A program made the position numbers and the translations under genes. The notes under the pieces are model-generated. The model ran no database searches, was not told where the DNA came from, and saw only the letters and a program-made list of their open reading frames with translations. From positions 9,997,323 to 10,061,322 of the forward strand of contig NC_058162.1 in the NCBI RefSeq assembly GCF_020080835.1: a DNA stretch of 64,000 nucleotides, in the 5' to 3' direction. This DNA comes from Cotesia glomerata. Its lineage: Eukaryota; Arthropoda; Insecta; Hymenoptera; Braconidae. Positions 1 through 13,000 of the stretch are shown piece by piece; positions within the stretch are counted from its first letter, which is position 1; the number at the start of each line of letters is the position of its first letter.

Positions 1-556
1 CATTAAAATCCAGATAGAAATTCTTGAGACATATAAATTCCATTAAACTTTCCGTTTTTATCCTTTGAAAATTTGTATAGATCTGTATATGGATTTGCAG
101 CGACAAAAGCACATTAGACCCCAATAAAGTTATTTGTTATTGGAATCTATGGGATTATTTCAACAGGGTTATTATGAAAAAATTATAGTAAAAAAAAAAT
201 TCTGCATCTAATTTCTAGAAATTAAAAAAAAAATTACAAGTGCAAAATTTTTCAAATCGATTTGTAATAAAAATAAAAAAAAATTGACATATGTCAACTG
301 ATTTCAGTATCATATTATTTATAAACCTTTTGAATATAAATTGTAAGAGGTTAGTCTAAAAAGATACTGAAGTAAACTGACAAGAAATTTTTTTAGAATT
401 CTATAGCAATTAAATTTTTATAAAAAAAAAAATTCAATTAAAAAATTCCACATGTAAAAATTATAAAAAATTATTAGTGGAATTTTTTTAAAGTATTTAT
501 TCTATTGTGAAAATTAAAAAAAATGACAGTTGTCAGTTAAGTTCAGTATCATCAGT

Positions 557-1523
557 CTACAAAAATGATGTTAACATTTGAATAAAATTACTTGGACAAT
601 TATATAGAATATTAACAGCTTCAATATCTCCGCCACTGAGAACTTTTTTATTGCCAATATTTGGTACTTTGCCGTTGACAGTTTGTTTCAGAACTATCGT
701 ATTCAAAAAATTGAAGTATGCAAAGACATTCTTTGAATAATGCATCGTAGAATGTTAATCGTAGGGAAATCTTAAAGTATCAACCTCCGCTCGTGAATAC
801 CGCCCAAATTCTCTTTGATAACCTGCAAAAAAATTTATCAAATTCATTTCTTCTTACAGTAATGGATGAATCAACAACCTTGTAACCACGAATAATGTTA
901 TCTAACCTGGCTGAATGTTCATATGTAGGATTTCAATGTACTGGTCGCGGTCTGGATGTTGGTGTTCATGGTAAAAACCCAAAACGTGTCCCAGTTCATG
1001 AAGAATAATATGTATTTCTTCACATCCATCAGCTAAACTCAATTCACTTCGGCCTTTGTTTTTTTGGTCGTTTTCAATGTAATAACACCTGGCATTTTTA
1101 AATCAAATTACACAATTTTTTTGATTACACTTATTTTTTATCAAGTGAGCAACAGAAATATTAAATATCCAATTTAGTAAAGGCGACATAATCTTGATGG
1201 ACATCCGGATTTCTTTCGATAAATTGAATCCAACTGGACTCTTCCCACATGCGTATACCTTGTTTTATTATTCTACGTTGGAAGTCAGTAAAAATATCAT
1301 CTATTTCGTAATGAATGATCCCTAAGTTCCAGAGGTCATTTTTCTTATTTACAACTACCGATTTTTTTACTTTAATCGGAAGCAAATTTTGTTGTCTTGT
1401 CATTTCACTAGCATTTGGTATATCAGAAGTTCCATGTAGTACGTATGAATTTATCATCTGTGTCATTAACAATATTGTTTGGATAACATGGATTGATATT
1501 AATTTCATTGTAATTGCCAACAC
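557..1523 (-). pseudogene. Astacin-family zinc metalloprotease, decayed (three exons)
   Basis: Astacins are secreted zinc endopeptidases. Exon A (1523 to about 1164) starts at Met with a hydrophobic signal-like segment and holds the astacin N-terminal region (WNLGIIHYEID, then GIRMWEESSWIQF). Exon B (1088-907) carries the zinc site HELGHVLGFYHEH followed by PDRD. Exon C (822-557) carries the Met-turn MHYSKN and the C-terminal VNILYNC. Exons B and C join in frame across a short GT-AG intron. Three changes argue against function: an in-frame TAA at 746-748 replaces the second Tyr of the family's YDY just before the Met-turn; the conserved disulfide Cys in the family's CIRF stretch is Trp; and I find no in-frame canonical donor between exons A and B, where a TAA (1161-1163) follows KLDI. 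The Arg usually found after HEH is His. Family assignment is firm; pseudogene status is inferred. Confidence 0.8.
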
Positions 1524-1704
1524 AGATTCAGTACTAAATATTAATTTTAAAAAGTCAATATTTTAAAGAAATTTAGAGAAGAAAAAAAATAATGTGTGGA
1601 ATATTATCGAAACAACTTGCATCGCACCCAAATTTATACTACAAAAATAAATAACTAATTTTTAATCTTTTATTAATTTTATCAACCGTGATTTTATTAT
1701 AATT

Positions 1705-2371
1705 CTTCTAACCCGTTATCACCTATTCGGTCATTTTCATGCTAGTATAAATCTAATTTCAAGTGGATGGAAATTTCCATCTTCACTAACAATTTGAGAC
1801 AATTCGTCTTCGGATAGTTAGGTCGATGGGCAACCATCGAACTTGAACACTAGTTAGCTGGTGAATGCTAGTATCTGTTCGACTATATGTTAAGTATTAA
1901 CGATGGAATTATTAACAGATTTATTAACGGATTTATTAACAGAAGTACTACAGTTTCTATCGTAGTATGGAGTTTAAAGGGAGGAGGTAGCGTAGTATTG
2001 ACAACTACTGAGAGTTAAGTGTATACTGAGAGAAAGTAAGTGGAGAATGACCCGGTAGCTTAACTGGTAAAGCATCCTGACATGTAATCGGGGAGATCCA
2101 GGTTCGATTCCTGGCTTGGTTAATTTTTCATGGATTTTTTCAAAGTTGCCCTTTATTCTCAGTAGCTTTCCATCGTTAATACTTAACATATAGTCGAACA
2201 GATACTAGCATTCACCAGCTAACTAGTGTTCAAGTTCGATGGTTGCCCATCGACCTAACTATCCGAAGACGAATTGTCTCAAATTGTTAGTGAAGATGGA
2301 AATTTCCATCCACTTGAAATTAGATTTATACTAGCATGAAAATGACCGAATAGGTGATAACGGGTTAGAAG
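1705..2371. mobile_element. Foldback element with identical 203 bp arms
   Basis: The left arm (1705-1907) and right arm (2169-2371) are exact reverse complements over 203 bp as read by eye. The ends are CTTCTAACCC...GGGTTAGAAG, flanked on both sides by AATT, a possible 4 bp target duplication (AATT is palindromic, so it could be part of the arms). The 261 bp loop contains three copies of a TTATTAACAG-type unit (1905-1941) and a tRNA-like sequence. There is no transposase, so the element is non-autonomous. Identical arms suggest recent insertion or arm-to-arm conversion. Confidence 0.85.
2049..2122 (+). ncRNA. tRNA-like Pol III unit inside the foldback loop
   Basis: It has an A box (TAGCTTAACTGG), a D stem GCTT/AAGC, a perfect 5 bp T stem (CCAGG/CCTGG) around TTCGATT, a B box (GGTTCGATTCC) and a T5 run just downstream at 2124-2128 that could end Pol III transcription. 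The anticodon stem is weaker (CCTGA/TCGGG with a T-G pair), and the loop CATGTAA reads TGT (Thr-like), but position 33 is A instead of the near-universal T. The acceptor stem pairs poorly. It is better seen as a tRNA-derived promoter or SINE head than as a working tRNA gene. Confidence 0.6.
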
Positions 2372-2375
2372 AATT

Positions 2376-5300
2376 CTAATTTTTAATTTTAACTTTAATG
2401 CCTTCTGTAGAAAAATAAATAATTATTTTCCAAACACACTCATCGAAAAATACTTATAATATCAACAGATAAGAACTATCAATTATACATTTAAACTAAA
2501 TTTTATTACTAATAATAAAATAATATGTCTAATCATAGCAACACCTCGATAATTAATTATTTATGGATACTTTAATTGTACTTGAAGGATATTTTAATTG
2601 CTAATTATTTTTGAGCATCAAGTTGTAATAATAAAATTTTTTTATTCTTGTACAAGTTTATAATACTAGTAGGTACATAAACTTCAATATTGTATTAAAT
2701 AAAAATGGATTCGGAATAATGAAGTATATAATAATTAATAATTAATAAGTAGAAAAATGGATTGAATAAAAATTACTTTTCTTATTATAATTAAAATTAA
2801 TTATTAATAAACAATACATTAATGTATAATATATACAATTTATTGAAGATAATAAAAACAAAATATTGTAATTATAAGTATATTAATAATATGCCTCTAG
2901 TAATTAAACAAAACTTTATTACGAAAAGGTTTAATTTCAATGATTATTTAAATGGATGAAATCATATATATAGTAGCCATCATTAAAGTTATTTTCGGTA
3001 TATGAATATCATATTTATGTAGCATATATTTAATAAACTATTGCATATTAATACATATATTTATATTAATAGCAATGGTCACCATTCAATAATTATTTTA
3101 TTCAATGTTTCCATGTTTGTGTGCCTTATTCAGAATATATCGCGAGTGATTTAGTTTCAAAACTCATTAAGATAAATTATAATTATATTAATTATCATTC
3201 TGTCCACTCATTATCATCATTATCATCACCTTACTTAATATATATTTTTTAATAATAGATTATCGCGTACAAGCGTGCAACAAATAGAGTAGAGAAAAAG
3301 CCTCGACTCAATTCACGTTTATTTCTTCATATTTATTTATTTATTAATTAATTAATATAATTATTTCTTCTTCTTCTTTATCTTTATTTTGTTTTATGAA
3401 ACTCTAACAATACAAATAATAATAAAGAGAAGTTATTTATTTATATAATATTGTTTTTTTTTATACTCTGTACAAAGAAAAACAAATTTTTCGCTTTTAA
3501 ATATTAATAATCATTGATAATTGTATTATTACTTAATTAATATAATAACTTTAATATTAATTTCTATTAATATTATCCACAATAATTGGTGCCAGATTAT
3601 AATTAATTAATATTCATATGTAACTAAAAAAATATAATAAAATATATGGAAATTAATTTAAAAAATAAAACAATTAAAAATTATTTTTTGTTAAGAAGAC
3701 AATGATAATTTTTCTTTTTCGATTTTTATTTAATATTAATTTTATTGACCGAGTTTTGTTTGATATTTTTGTTATCAGGAATATTAATATTGGAGACTGC
3801 ACATCACGTGGTTTACTTATGTAATTTTATTAAAATTTTTTTATTTAATTACACGGGAAAATTGATAATTTATCAGCATCAGAAATTTAACAATTGTTAA
3901 TAATATAATTTTCTGTGCATTTAAAAAATTTTTTTCACTTCATTGGCTAAATAACTTAGATGAAAATAACAGTTCAAAAAAGCAACACACTATGGTGATA
4001 TTTATAATAAAATTTTTCTTCATTGAATTATTTATGTATTATTATTTATTTTTCTTATAATAATTTTTTATTTAATAATATAAGTTTATCTTAGAAGAAA
4101 TCTTTGCTTGTCTTGTTAAATATTTTTTTCACTTTCGATGCAAAGCGCAAGTGCAAAGCTAGGCCATTTTGTGGAAATGAAGTTCAATTACTTCATTTCT
4201 TCCGTTAATTAATTAATTAATTAATTAATCAATTTATTTAAAATAATCTTGACTGGCATTTTAGTTTCTCACAAAAGCCAGTCAAGTTAAATAATCGATT
4301 AATTTAATAATTATCTAATATACTCTAATTAATAATTAAATTTTGTTATCGAATCTCACTTTTTTATTTTAAAAACATATTAATTTCACATTTGTACCAG
4401 CTACAGTTTATCTGAGCTTTTTAAAACCAAAATACATTTACTTATTTTAATCATTGCCAATTATGAATTTAAATTCCCAAATTTATGAAATTGCACAAAT
4501 AAAATCATCTAAAAAAATCTTATTTATGCTCGATATCAATATAATCGATTACCAGCAAATAAAAAAATAAATAAATATTATTAGGATTAATAAAAATCGG
4601 GAATATATTTCAAAAATCTAATTATTATGTGTTGTATATAATTAAAATGCATTCATATAAATTTTAGTGTTCTAGCAAATAAATCATATTTTTATTTTAA
4701 ATCATATTTTTATATAAATTTAATTAAGTTAACAAACTCACTCCCTTGTAATTTACAACAAAAAGAAAAAAAATTAATTAATTAATAAAATATATTTAAA
4801 ATAAACTAACTGCATTGAGTTTAAAAATTGATTATTAAAATAGGGAATGAGTTAATATTTGTTTCGATGAATTGAATACATCATAATATAGTTAACAAAT
4901 TAAAAACGTAAAAACATTCAACAACACATTATATAGTTAGTTATTCCTCATTTATCCGTCGACGTTAATGTGATGGCAGTCTTGAGTCCTGGAAAGATGC
5001 GATAATTGTTGCTCGGCTTTTCTATATTATATTATTATCAATTTTTGTCAAAATTTTATCTTCCGTATAGTAGTTTTATTTATTATTATTATCGTTATTA
5101 TTTATTATTTATCGTCTTGCTTGTTCGTACTTAAATCTTGAGTCTAATTTACTTATGGTAAGCTTTTTTTATTGGCAGTGTCTGTAAACAAAAAAAAAAA
5201 TACATACATTATTAATAGAATTAGTAATAAATAAAAAAATAATTAATTCAAAATTTCGTTCAATTTGAAATAAAAAATTTTTCACATTTAAAAAAAATTT

Positions 5301-5542
5301 TATTCAATTATTAATAAAACTCTATAGCTTTTATCAGCACATAATCTTCTATTAATAACAATATTATCAGAGCAATATTAATCAATCTTTCCAAAAAATT
5401 ATCTAGTCTATTAATTTCAGCGAATGCGACATTAATTAGACACGAGCTAAGCAATTTTGCAGGAGCTCGATAATTAAATTTTTTTCGAAAATTTGAATAT
5501 ATAAAATAAATTTTAAAAAATACATACCCGATTAAAAACTAC
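2376..5542. other. Non-coding AT-rich stretch; likely includes the adducin 3'UTR
   Basis: No coding exon is convincing here. The right part, just beyond the adducin stop at 5543, should contain the adducin 3'UTR on the minus strand; many AATAAA-type hexamers prevent choosing a poly(A) site. Two small perfect hairpins stand out: 9 bp arms GAAATGAAG/CTTCATTTC near 4176-4201, and 10 bp arms CTTGACTGGC/GCCAGTCAAG near 4248-4287. Confidence 0.5.
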
Positions 5543-5656
5543 CTACGCCTCGACGGACTTCTTCTTCTCCTTCTTCTTTTTGAGGAAAGATGGTGTCCTG
5601 AGTCCCTTCTTCTTCTTCTTCTCCTTTTTGGGCGACTCCTCGCTAACGCTCACATC
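5543..5656 (-). other. hts: Adducin terminal exon with MARCKS-related basic tail
   Basis: After a CGCAG acceptor the exon reads DVSVSEESPKKEKKKKKG, then LRTPSFLKKKKEKKK and the end SVEA, with TAG at 5543-5545. This is the family's C-terminal MARCKS-related domain, which binds spectrin-actin and calmodulin and carries the PKC-target Ser within TPSFLKKKK. Its exclusion in the long isoform would remove that regulated activity. Confidence 0.95.
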
Positions 5657-7014
5657 CTGCGACATGGAACCCTTAACATGGAAGGTCCCAACCAATGAAC
5701 ATACAAAACCCTCATGCACATGCAGTAATTCTACCTCTTATAATTATATAAATCTATTTTTTGGTATCAACTATTTCTTCAGAAGAAATAAAATTTTATC
5801 ATGCCAGCAAGTTCTATTGTAATTTTAATAAAAAATTTTTCAAAAATAAGCTCTAGAGTATTTAAATATGTTGATACTTAAGTGAATAAGTATGGACTTA
5901 AAAATGATTTATGAAATGAAGTACGTGAAATATTGAAGATGTCCTTTTAGGATTTGGTGAGAGCTTGATGAATTTTTTTAATGATTTCTGGTGTAATTTA
6001 AAGAAATCGCTAATTTTTTAATCATTTAATCATAAAACACAAATAAATTTATTAAAATATAATTTCAAATAAAAACTGACTCAAATTTTGATTTAAAAAA
6101 TATCAGCGATTACTTTAAATAATTAATAAAAAAAATATCAATGATTACATAAATGAGATGAATTAGAATGACATGATTTAATAATTTAAATTATTAAAAA
6201 AATTACCTCTTTGCTGCTATGAGAAAATGTACTATGATGCGCATCTGAATGGTCGCCATTAACCGTGTTCTCACCTATAACAAATATCAAATATGTAGTC
6301 CAATTACTCTCAATTAAAACCAACTTAATTAACACAAATATAATTAAAATACAAGTTGAAAAAAAAAAAAAAAAAAAAAAAAGTTACTTGGAGGGAGAAG
6401 AAATAATTGGCAAACCCTTACCTCGGAAATAATATTTGTTACTTGTTAACTTGATGTTGATGAGTAATTAAAATTATGTCATAAGTGCGTGCTAGTTTTT
6501 TTGTATAATGAAATAAAAATTGCAACAATGCAAGTGCAAGCAATGTGCATTAAATTTTAAAAATGAAAGAGCTTGTAATAAATGAATTCTTTCATTTTTT
6601 AAATGTAAGTGTTTATTGTTGTTTTTTTCTTCTGTTTATTTATATAAATGTAGACGTATAAAATGTTTTGTTTCAAAGCAACCATTGACACCATGTTTAA
6701 AAAAAAAAGTAATAAATTTTACATAATGTTCCCAAACACCAAAAAGTAAATTATAAAAATTATTTTTTAATTTTTCTATTTTAATGATAATATTGTTTTT
6801 TTAATAAAGTGAACAAAGCCGCTTATTTATGAATATTTAAGCTAGGTATTTACATATAAGCTAACATTTATTACACTTAAAATATAATGGTAATTTTAAT
6901 TGTAATAAACATTTATTTTTTAATTAAAAAAATAAAATGAAAAGACAAATAATTAAGCAAAGAAAGTTTTCGTCTTTCTTTCGATATCTTCAATATTAAT
7001 TAAACAAAGTGAAA

Positions 7015-7055
<41 letters not shown>

Positions 7056-10000
7056 GTTACCATTATATTTTTTACATAAAGAAAAATATTAACATAATAA
7101 TGTAATACAAGCAATATTTTTTTTTAATTAAATTAATAAAAGAATTAAATTGTTAATAAATGATAAAGATTAAGTACGATAACATAAGATAATAAATATT
7201 AAATATCACGTGCGAATATTTAATCGACAACAATAATACCAATTAATTTTGTTATTAATAATCCAAATTATTAATACCATAGATTAACGTTAAAATCAAT
7301 AACGTAAGGGCCAATAAAATATAATATTAATAGCACTAATTAATGAGAAGATAAAAGTAAGTAGACGTTAAGAATCAACCAGTGAATCTTGGGTAATATT
7401 GCTGTCAATAGAATAATTTAAGTCGGTTAAATTCATTTTACTGACAACTTTACACAGAGTTGTGTTTTCGTACTTCGGCGGTGTCTTTATAGGCGAAACA
7501 TTCAAAGTTATATTGCAGTTAATGTTTTCTTCTTGCACGACTTGTCGCTCCAGTCGTATAAAATCGCGCGTATCCATGGACATGGTCATCAAACAATTGC
7601 GACATGTGTAATTTTTTTGTAACATAAATTCTTTCGCGCTGTCATTCATTATCAAATTATCACAAAAGTCGTCTATTGATAAATTTTTGAGATCATCAGT
7701 GCAGAAATATTTTGAGCACACGCTGCATTTTTTTTCAGTAGTATCATTATCATTATCATTATAATTATAGTTACTATTGTTATTAATAACATTAATATCA
7801 CTGTTTTTATCTTCATTACCATTGTAACCATTAAAATTCTTATAATTAGCTTCTTTTTCATTATTAGTAACGCCAGACTTATCAGAGTCGCACAAAGAAG
7901 AAAGGTCCGCCATGTTGGCGGTAGTGTCGCAAGTGTTGAAATTATCCTCTGAAAATGAATCCGATTTTCTTAAATTACTCGACACATCTGCATTATACAT
8001 CGTATCATGAGGAATTCCAACTATTTCTGAGGTGCAATCATCATCAGCATCGTTATCACTTATCGTGTAAGTTTCGCTGTTTACTTCATTGTTATCACTT
8101 CGTGGAGTTATTGTTTGAGTAGACTGGTGAGATATACATGTTTCAAAACTCTCCTGATTCGATAGTTCTTCTTGACAAGAATGAAATTCCGTTAATGATG
8201 ATGAGGTTTGTTTTAACTCATTGACATTCTCAATTGAACAATGATTTTCATCCAAATCACTCACAGGTTTGTTGAAGACTATTTCTCTAATAATATTAAT
8301 ATCACCATCATGATAAATATTATTGTTAACATTTTCATAGATAATTTTCAAATCATCATCTTCTTTGAAAATATTTTTAATACTCATTATCACTACCGAA
8401 TCTGAATCATCATCAGATACATCTACTGGCTTTGCATTGACATCAGGCGCAACTTTATCAATATCAATGTCATCTTCATCGATTTCTTGTATCAATTCTA
8501 GACTACAAACGCTGTCAACTTTGTTGATCTTCATTGGAGAGTTGATATTCTTAATCGGAGAACTGATGAAGCAAACCTCATCTTCAGATTCTGATTCATC
8601 GTCTTCAGAAATAGTGGAAAGAGAAATTTTGTCTTTACACCGGGTAATAGAAACGTTAAGAGCTTCATCAAGGCAATCGAGATGCAGGTCGTGATGCGTA
8701 GGATAGTGGACAAGTGGCTTAGCATCAACAGTATCCAGTATGTCATCGACATGATCGTATTCTACAAAAGTCGTTGAAATATTTCCATTGTAACTGTGCT
8801 CTATTTCAGACTCAGCCATTTCCCAAAGCTTCAAAGCTTCTTTCTCACCATCGCTCAGATTCTTCACCAGGCTGTCACTCTCATCACTCTCAGATGATTC
8901 TCTTCCATCAGAAGACTGAGCTCCTGTTTCCTGAACTTTTTCAGCTTCATCAACCTCGTTCTGAACTTCTTGACCGCTACTGACTTCACCTTGGTACTCA
9001 ATGATACAAAATTTAACAATTTTGCCGTTTACCTCATTCTTTTCCTTGCTATCATCGGACTTGGTATTATCAACTGATATTTCTTCGCGTTCAGACTCTT
9101 CATTCTGCTCAGAACTATTAACAGCAATATCTTCTTCATTATGACCATCAACTTCCATTGAATCAATCTCTTTACCAGCAGTGTTATCAATGTTAACATC
9201 ATCAACGTCAACATCTAACTCAGCCAAAGAAGCTTGGCTGTTCTTGAAAATCTCCTCCACCTGGTTCTTAAACTGCTTCAGCGCATCAGAGTAAGTCGAG
9301 TCACCATTACTGGTCTCTAAGCCATCCGAAGCTTTGGAGGACTCATCAATATTAACCTGCTCGGCGATGCACTTGAGTTTTTGTAGAATTTCAGTCGACT
9401 CCGCTGCTGTTAACTTCCCGTCAGGATTCAAATGCAAGTCATTGATAACTCCAGAGAAGAATATTTCCTTTATTCTACCTTCATCCAAAGAATTAACGTC
9501 CTCAGTGATTGCCTTCAGCTTGTTAATAAAGTCCTCTTTACTTTCTGTACACTCCACATTTTCATCAACGATTTTTAAACTAGACTCCTGTTGAATTTGC
9601 AATTCTTTTATTTCGGTATTAGTATTTTCTTTAACTTTTTTTAGGTTAAAACTCTCTGAAGACTCTGATGTGTCACGTGGAGATTCTTCTTGAGATTCAT
9701 GAGAATCTTGACGTTCCAGCGCCTGTTCCGAAGAATTTGAGGAGTTTTTATCAATAATGTGATGAATTATTTCATCAATAACGGTATATTTATCAGCAAT
9801 ATTCTCTTCAGAGTCTTCGTTGAAAGAAATTTTATGAATAATCTCACTTATTTCTTCTTTTACCTCTTCAGGATCTATCTGTTCTTCAGTGTTAGCTTCT
9901 TCTGAATGACTTTCAGTATGAACTTCAGGCTTACTTTCTTCCTCAAAAAGGTTTTCTAAGTTTCCAAAATCGTCGTCATCTTCAATTTTAGAATCAGCTT

Positions 10001-13000
10001 CTTCTTTTATTACTATTCTTTCTGTTCCAATTCCATCTTCTTCTACAGAACTAATCTCTTTATTAATCTCAATATCTTCGGCATTGCTATCATCTTCCAC
10101 TTTACAAGCTACTTCATCAACAAAGTCGATTTCTTCTTTACCATCTCGCGTTCCTTCTCCGTTACCAGCAAGATAGGCTTCTTCATTACCAAGTGGAGCC
10201 TCTACTTCATTTTTAGCATCATGCTCAGCATTTTCACTTCCATCAAATCGAGTTTGATCCTCCAAACTCTTAACAGCATTGACTTCAATACAAGCTGAAT
10301 CTATAACATTATCAACTAATCTATTAGCTTCAATCAAAGTAGCTCTTTCCTCCAATCCCTCAATAATTTCATTAACAGTAGTCTCAATATCTTTGTGAAA
10401 CTCTCCTTCGTCTTCAACTTTTATTTCTGGCAGTTCAAAATCAGCTGATTCATGAGTAACGTTAGCTTCCAACTCAATAGAATTATCAAACAAATCAATG
10501 GTCTTGTTTAAGTCAACGACATTATCTTCTTTTTCTTCATCTTCAGCAATAGGATCGTCCCAAATATAAAAAGAATCATGATCAGTGGGTGACAAACTTC
10601 CTATCGGAGCAAGTATTAAGCACTGTGGGCATTTTTTACCGCAATAAATGTGCTCGTTACCTTCTTCGCCATCTTGGATCTCAGCCGTAGGAGTCAAACT
10701 GTAAATGACACTCATATGCGACGAATTTAGGTTGTATTTCATTGATGCATCTGAACTTGGCAGATGGAAGTTCAACGATCGCATGGATTTAGAAGGAGTC
10801 AAATTGACATTAATACTGTCAATTACTTCAGTCATGCTGTCTTCACGTTGATATTTCTTCCCACTGACAAGTGGTGAAGAAAATCTCCAGGGTTGACTAT
10901 CGTTCAACTCTTTAGCAAATGAAGATTCTAAAGTATCTAGCGGCTCATTGAACCACTCAAGATTGTCAATCAACTCGGGGGAAATCGATTCTGTTTCAGT
11001 TATCAAATTCTTCTCATCAGTTACAGCACAATCCAAGTTCTTCTCAACTACTGTCTGAACACTAGCAACATCTTCGGAACTTGGTTCTTGATCAGAGGCC
11101 AATTTTTCCCCTGAAGATGTCATACTCAGCGGATTAGCAATGTTCCCATTGACATCAGCTTCACTGACATTAACGTCCGTATTAACGAACTCGAAGCTGC
11201 CAGCTGTTGGTAAGCAATCTTTACTGACCTGTACATTTTTGATAGGCGTGCTTTCGTACTGCACTTCGCCGAACTGATAAAATGGCGACATGCTTATCGG
11301 ACTGACCCGCAGATCAACAGGCACAGGTCGCAGTTCACATTCCTTTAAATGACTCTCAGTCTCCACATAAGTTTCACTCAATACTTGCCGGTTCATGGCT
11401 TCTTCAACAAGACGTGGGCTCTGCAGGTCTTGCAGTTTCAGGACTGGTAACGACAAGCGAGGAAGTTTACATACTGAACAGCTTGAAGAGGCCAATGGTA
11501 CGTATGCTCGCTTGCGTGATTTTATCAATCCAGTGTTGATGTTGATATTGTTTTCAGTATTGTCATTAATATTGCGGCCAGTTAAAGCTAGAGATGAGTA
11601 TTTTGAAATAAGTTGCTTGACTGAACTTTGGCCTTGGTTGGTATTAATGAAATTCAGATTGACATCAGAAGCGCTTTGACTAGCTTGAATTGTTAAATTA
11701 GAATTTTTATATTGCGCGTACACTTTGTCGTATTGGTCAAAAAATATACGACGGCGATAAGATTTTATTCGGGAGTTTAAATTCGGGTAAGTGGATTTAT
11801 ATTTTGGAGATGAAACTCCAAAAATGTTTAAATTGTCCAGTGACTTAGACTGCGGGTTTAATGATTTTAGGGGTGTTAATGTTATTAATTTAGTCCTCTC
11901 AAGATGTATCTCTTCATGTGCATCAAGACGCCACCGACCGTAATCGCTGACTGGAATCTCCTCGCTACCCTCATCATTGCTCGATGCTTCATAATCTGTA
12001 AATTATATTGTCCAAAAAACTCCTAAAGCGACCGATTTTTTAACATTTACTGATTTTTATAACGATTTTACGTTGCCGTCGTCGTATTGATCACAAACCG
12101 CTCGCACCATTAGTTTTATTACTTCTTAAAAACATGTTATTCATTCATTTATTTATCAATAACATTCATTAGATTATTAGTCAATTGATTTTATTTAGTT
12201 GAGGAATTTAGTTATGGTCATTAAAAAATCTAAAGGTAACAAGCGTGCACCTGGGTGCGAGCGTTTGGTGACAAGCAATGGATCTTTAAATAAGCGGATG
12301 ATTAATATAAGTATTAAACAAATTAAAAAAAAAAAATTATTTTAATTGTTTGATAAATGTAAATGAGTACATAAAGCGAGATATGCACATGCATAAGCAA
12401 TTCATATGAGCGTGAGAGTGATTATTTTTTTATTTTTTGGTGCATGCTTTTTCAACTCACCTCGTTTACTGCGATTATTCATGGGTTCAATAGCTGAACG
12501 CCGCATCTCGTTTAAAAATTCAGTCGTTGGGTCGACTATTAAAGAAGAAGATAACAAAAAGAACATGCGATAAATTTTGAAATTTGAAAAAATTCGGTTT
12601 TTTATTGTTTGAGTTAATTTAAGAAGGGTTTACATTTTTTCTGTCTCTCGCCCTCTATTGGACAAACGAAAGTATCTCTGTCATACTTGTACAACTTATG
12701 GAATCTTAAAACGCATTTTATGCATAAATAAATGAAAATTTTCCAAAAAAGCGCTTCGCTCTTCGATAGATAATTTAATTATCTATCGAAGAGCGAAGCG
12801 TTTTTTTCAAAATTTTATCTTATTCATGAGCAAAACTCGTTTGAAAATCAACTATCAACCACTCTTAAAAAAGGGATTTTTGGTGTTAATAAATTTTAAT
12901 TGATTTTTTGAAGTCAAAAATTCGATGTTGAATAAATTAGTGTAATTTTTTAAAGCAGATAAAATTTCCCGAAATTAATTTATGATTTTTTGAAAAAAAA

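Noticed and set aside
1974..2189. Protein-like frame on the minus strand of the foldback loop
   Set aside because: It is the reverse translation of the tRNA-like region; no start or domain supports coding.
8365..8694. Several frames on the opposite strand of the giant adducin exon
   Set aside because: Shadows of the true exon, caused by its biased codon content.
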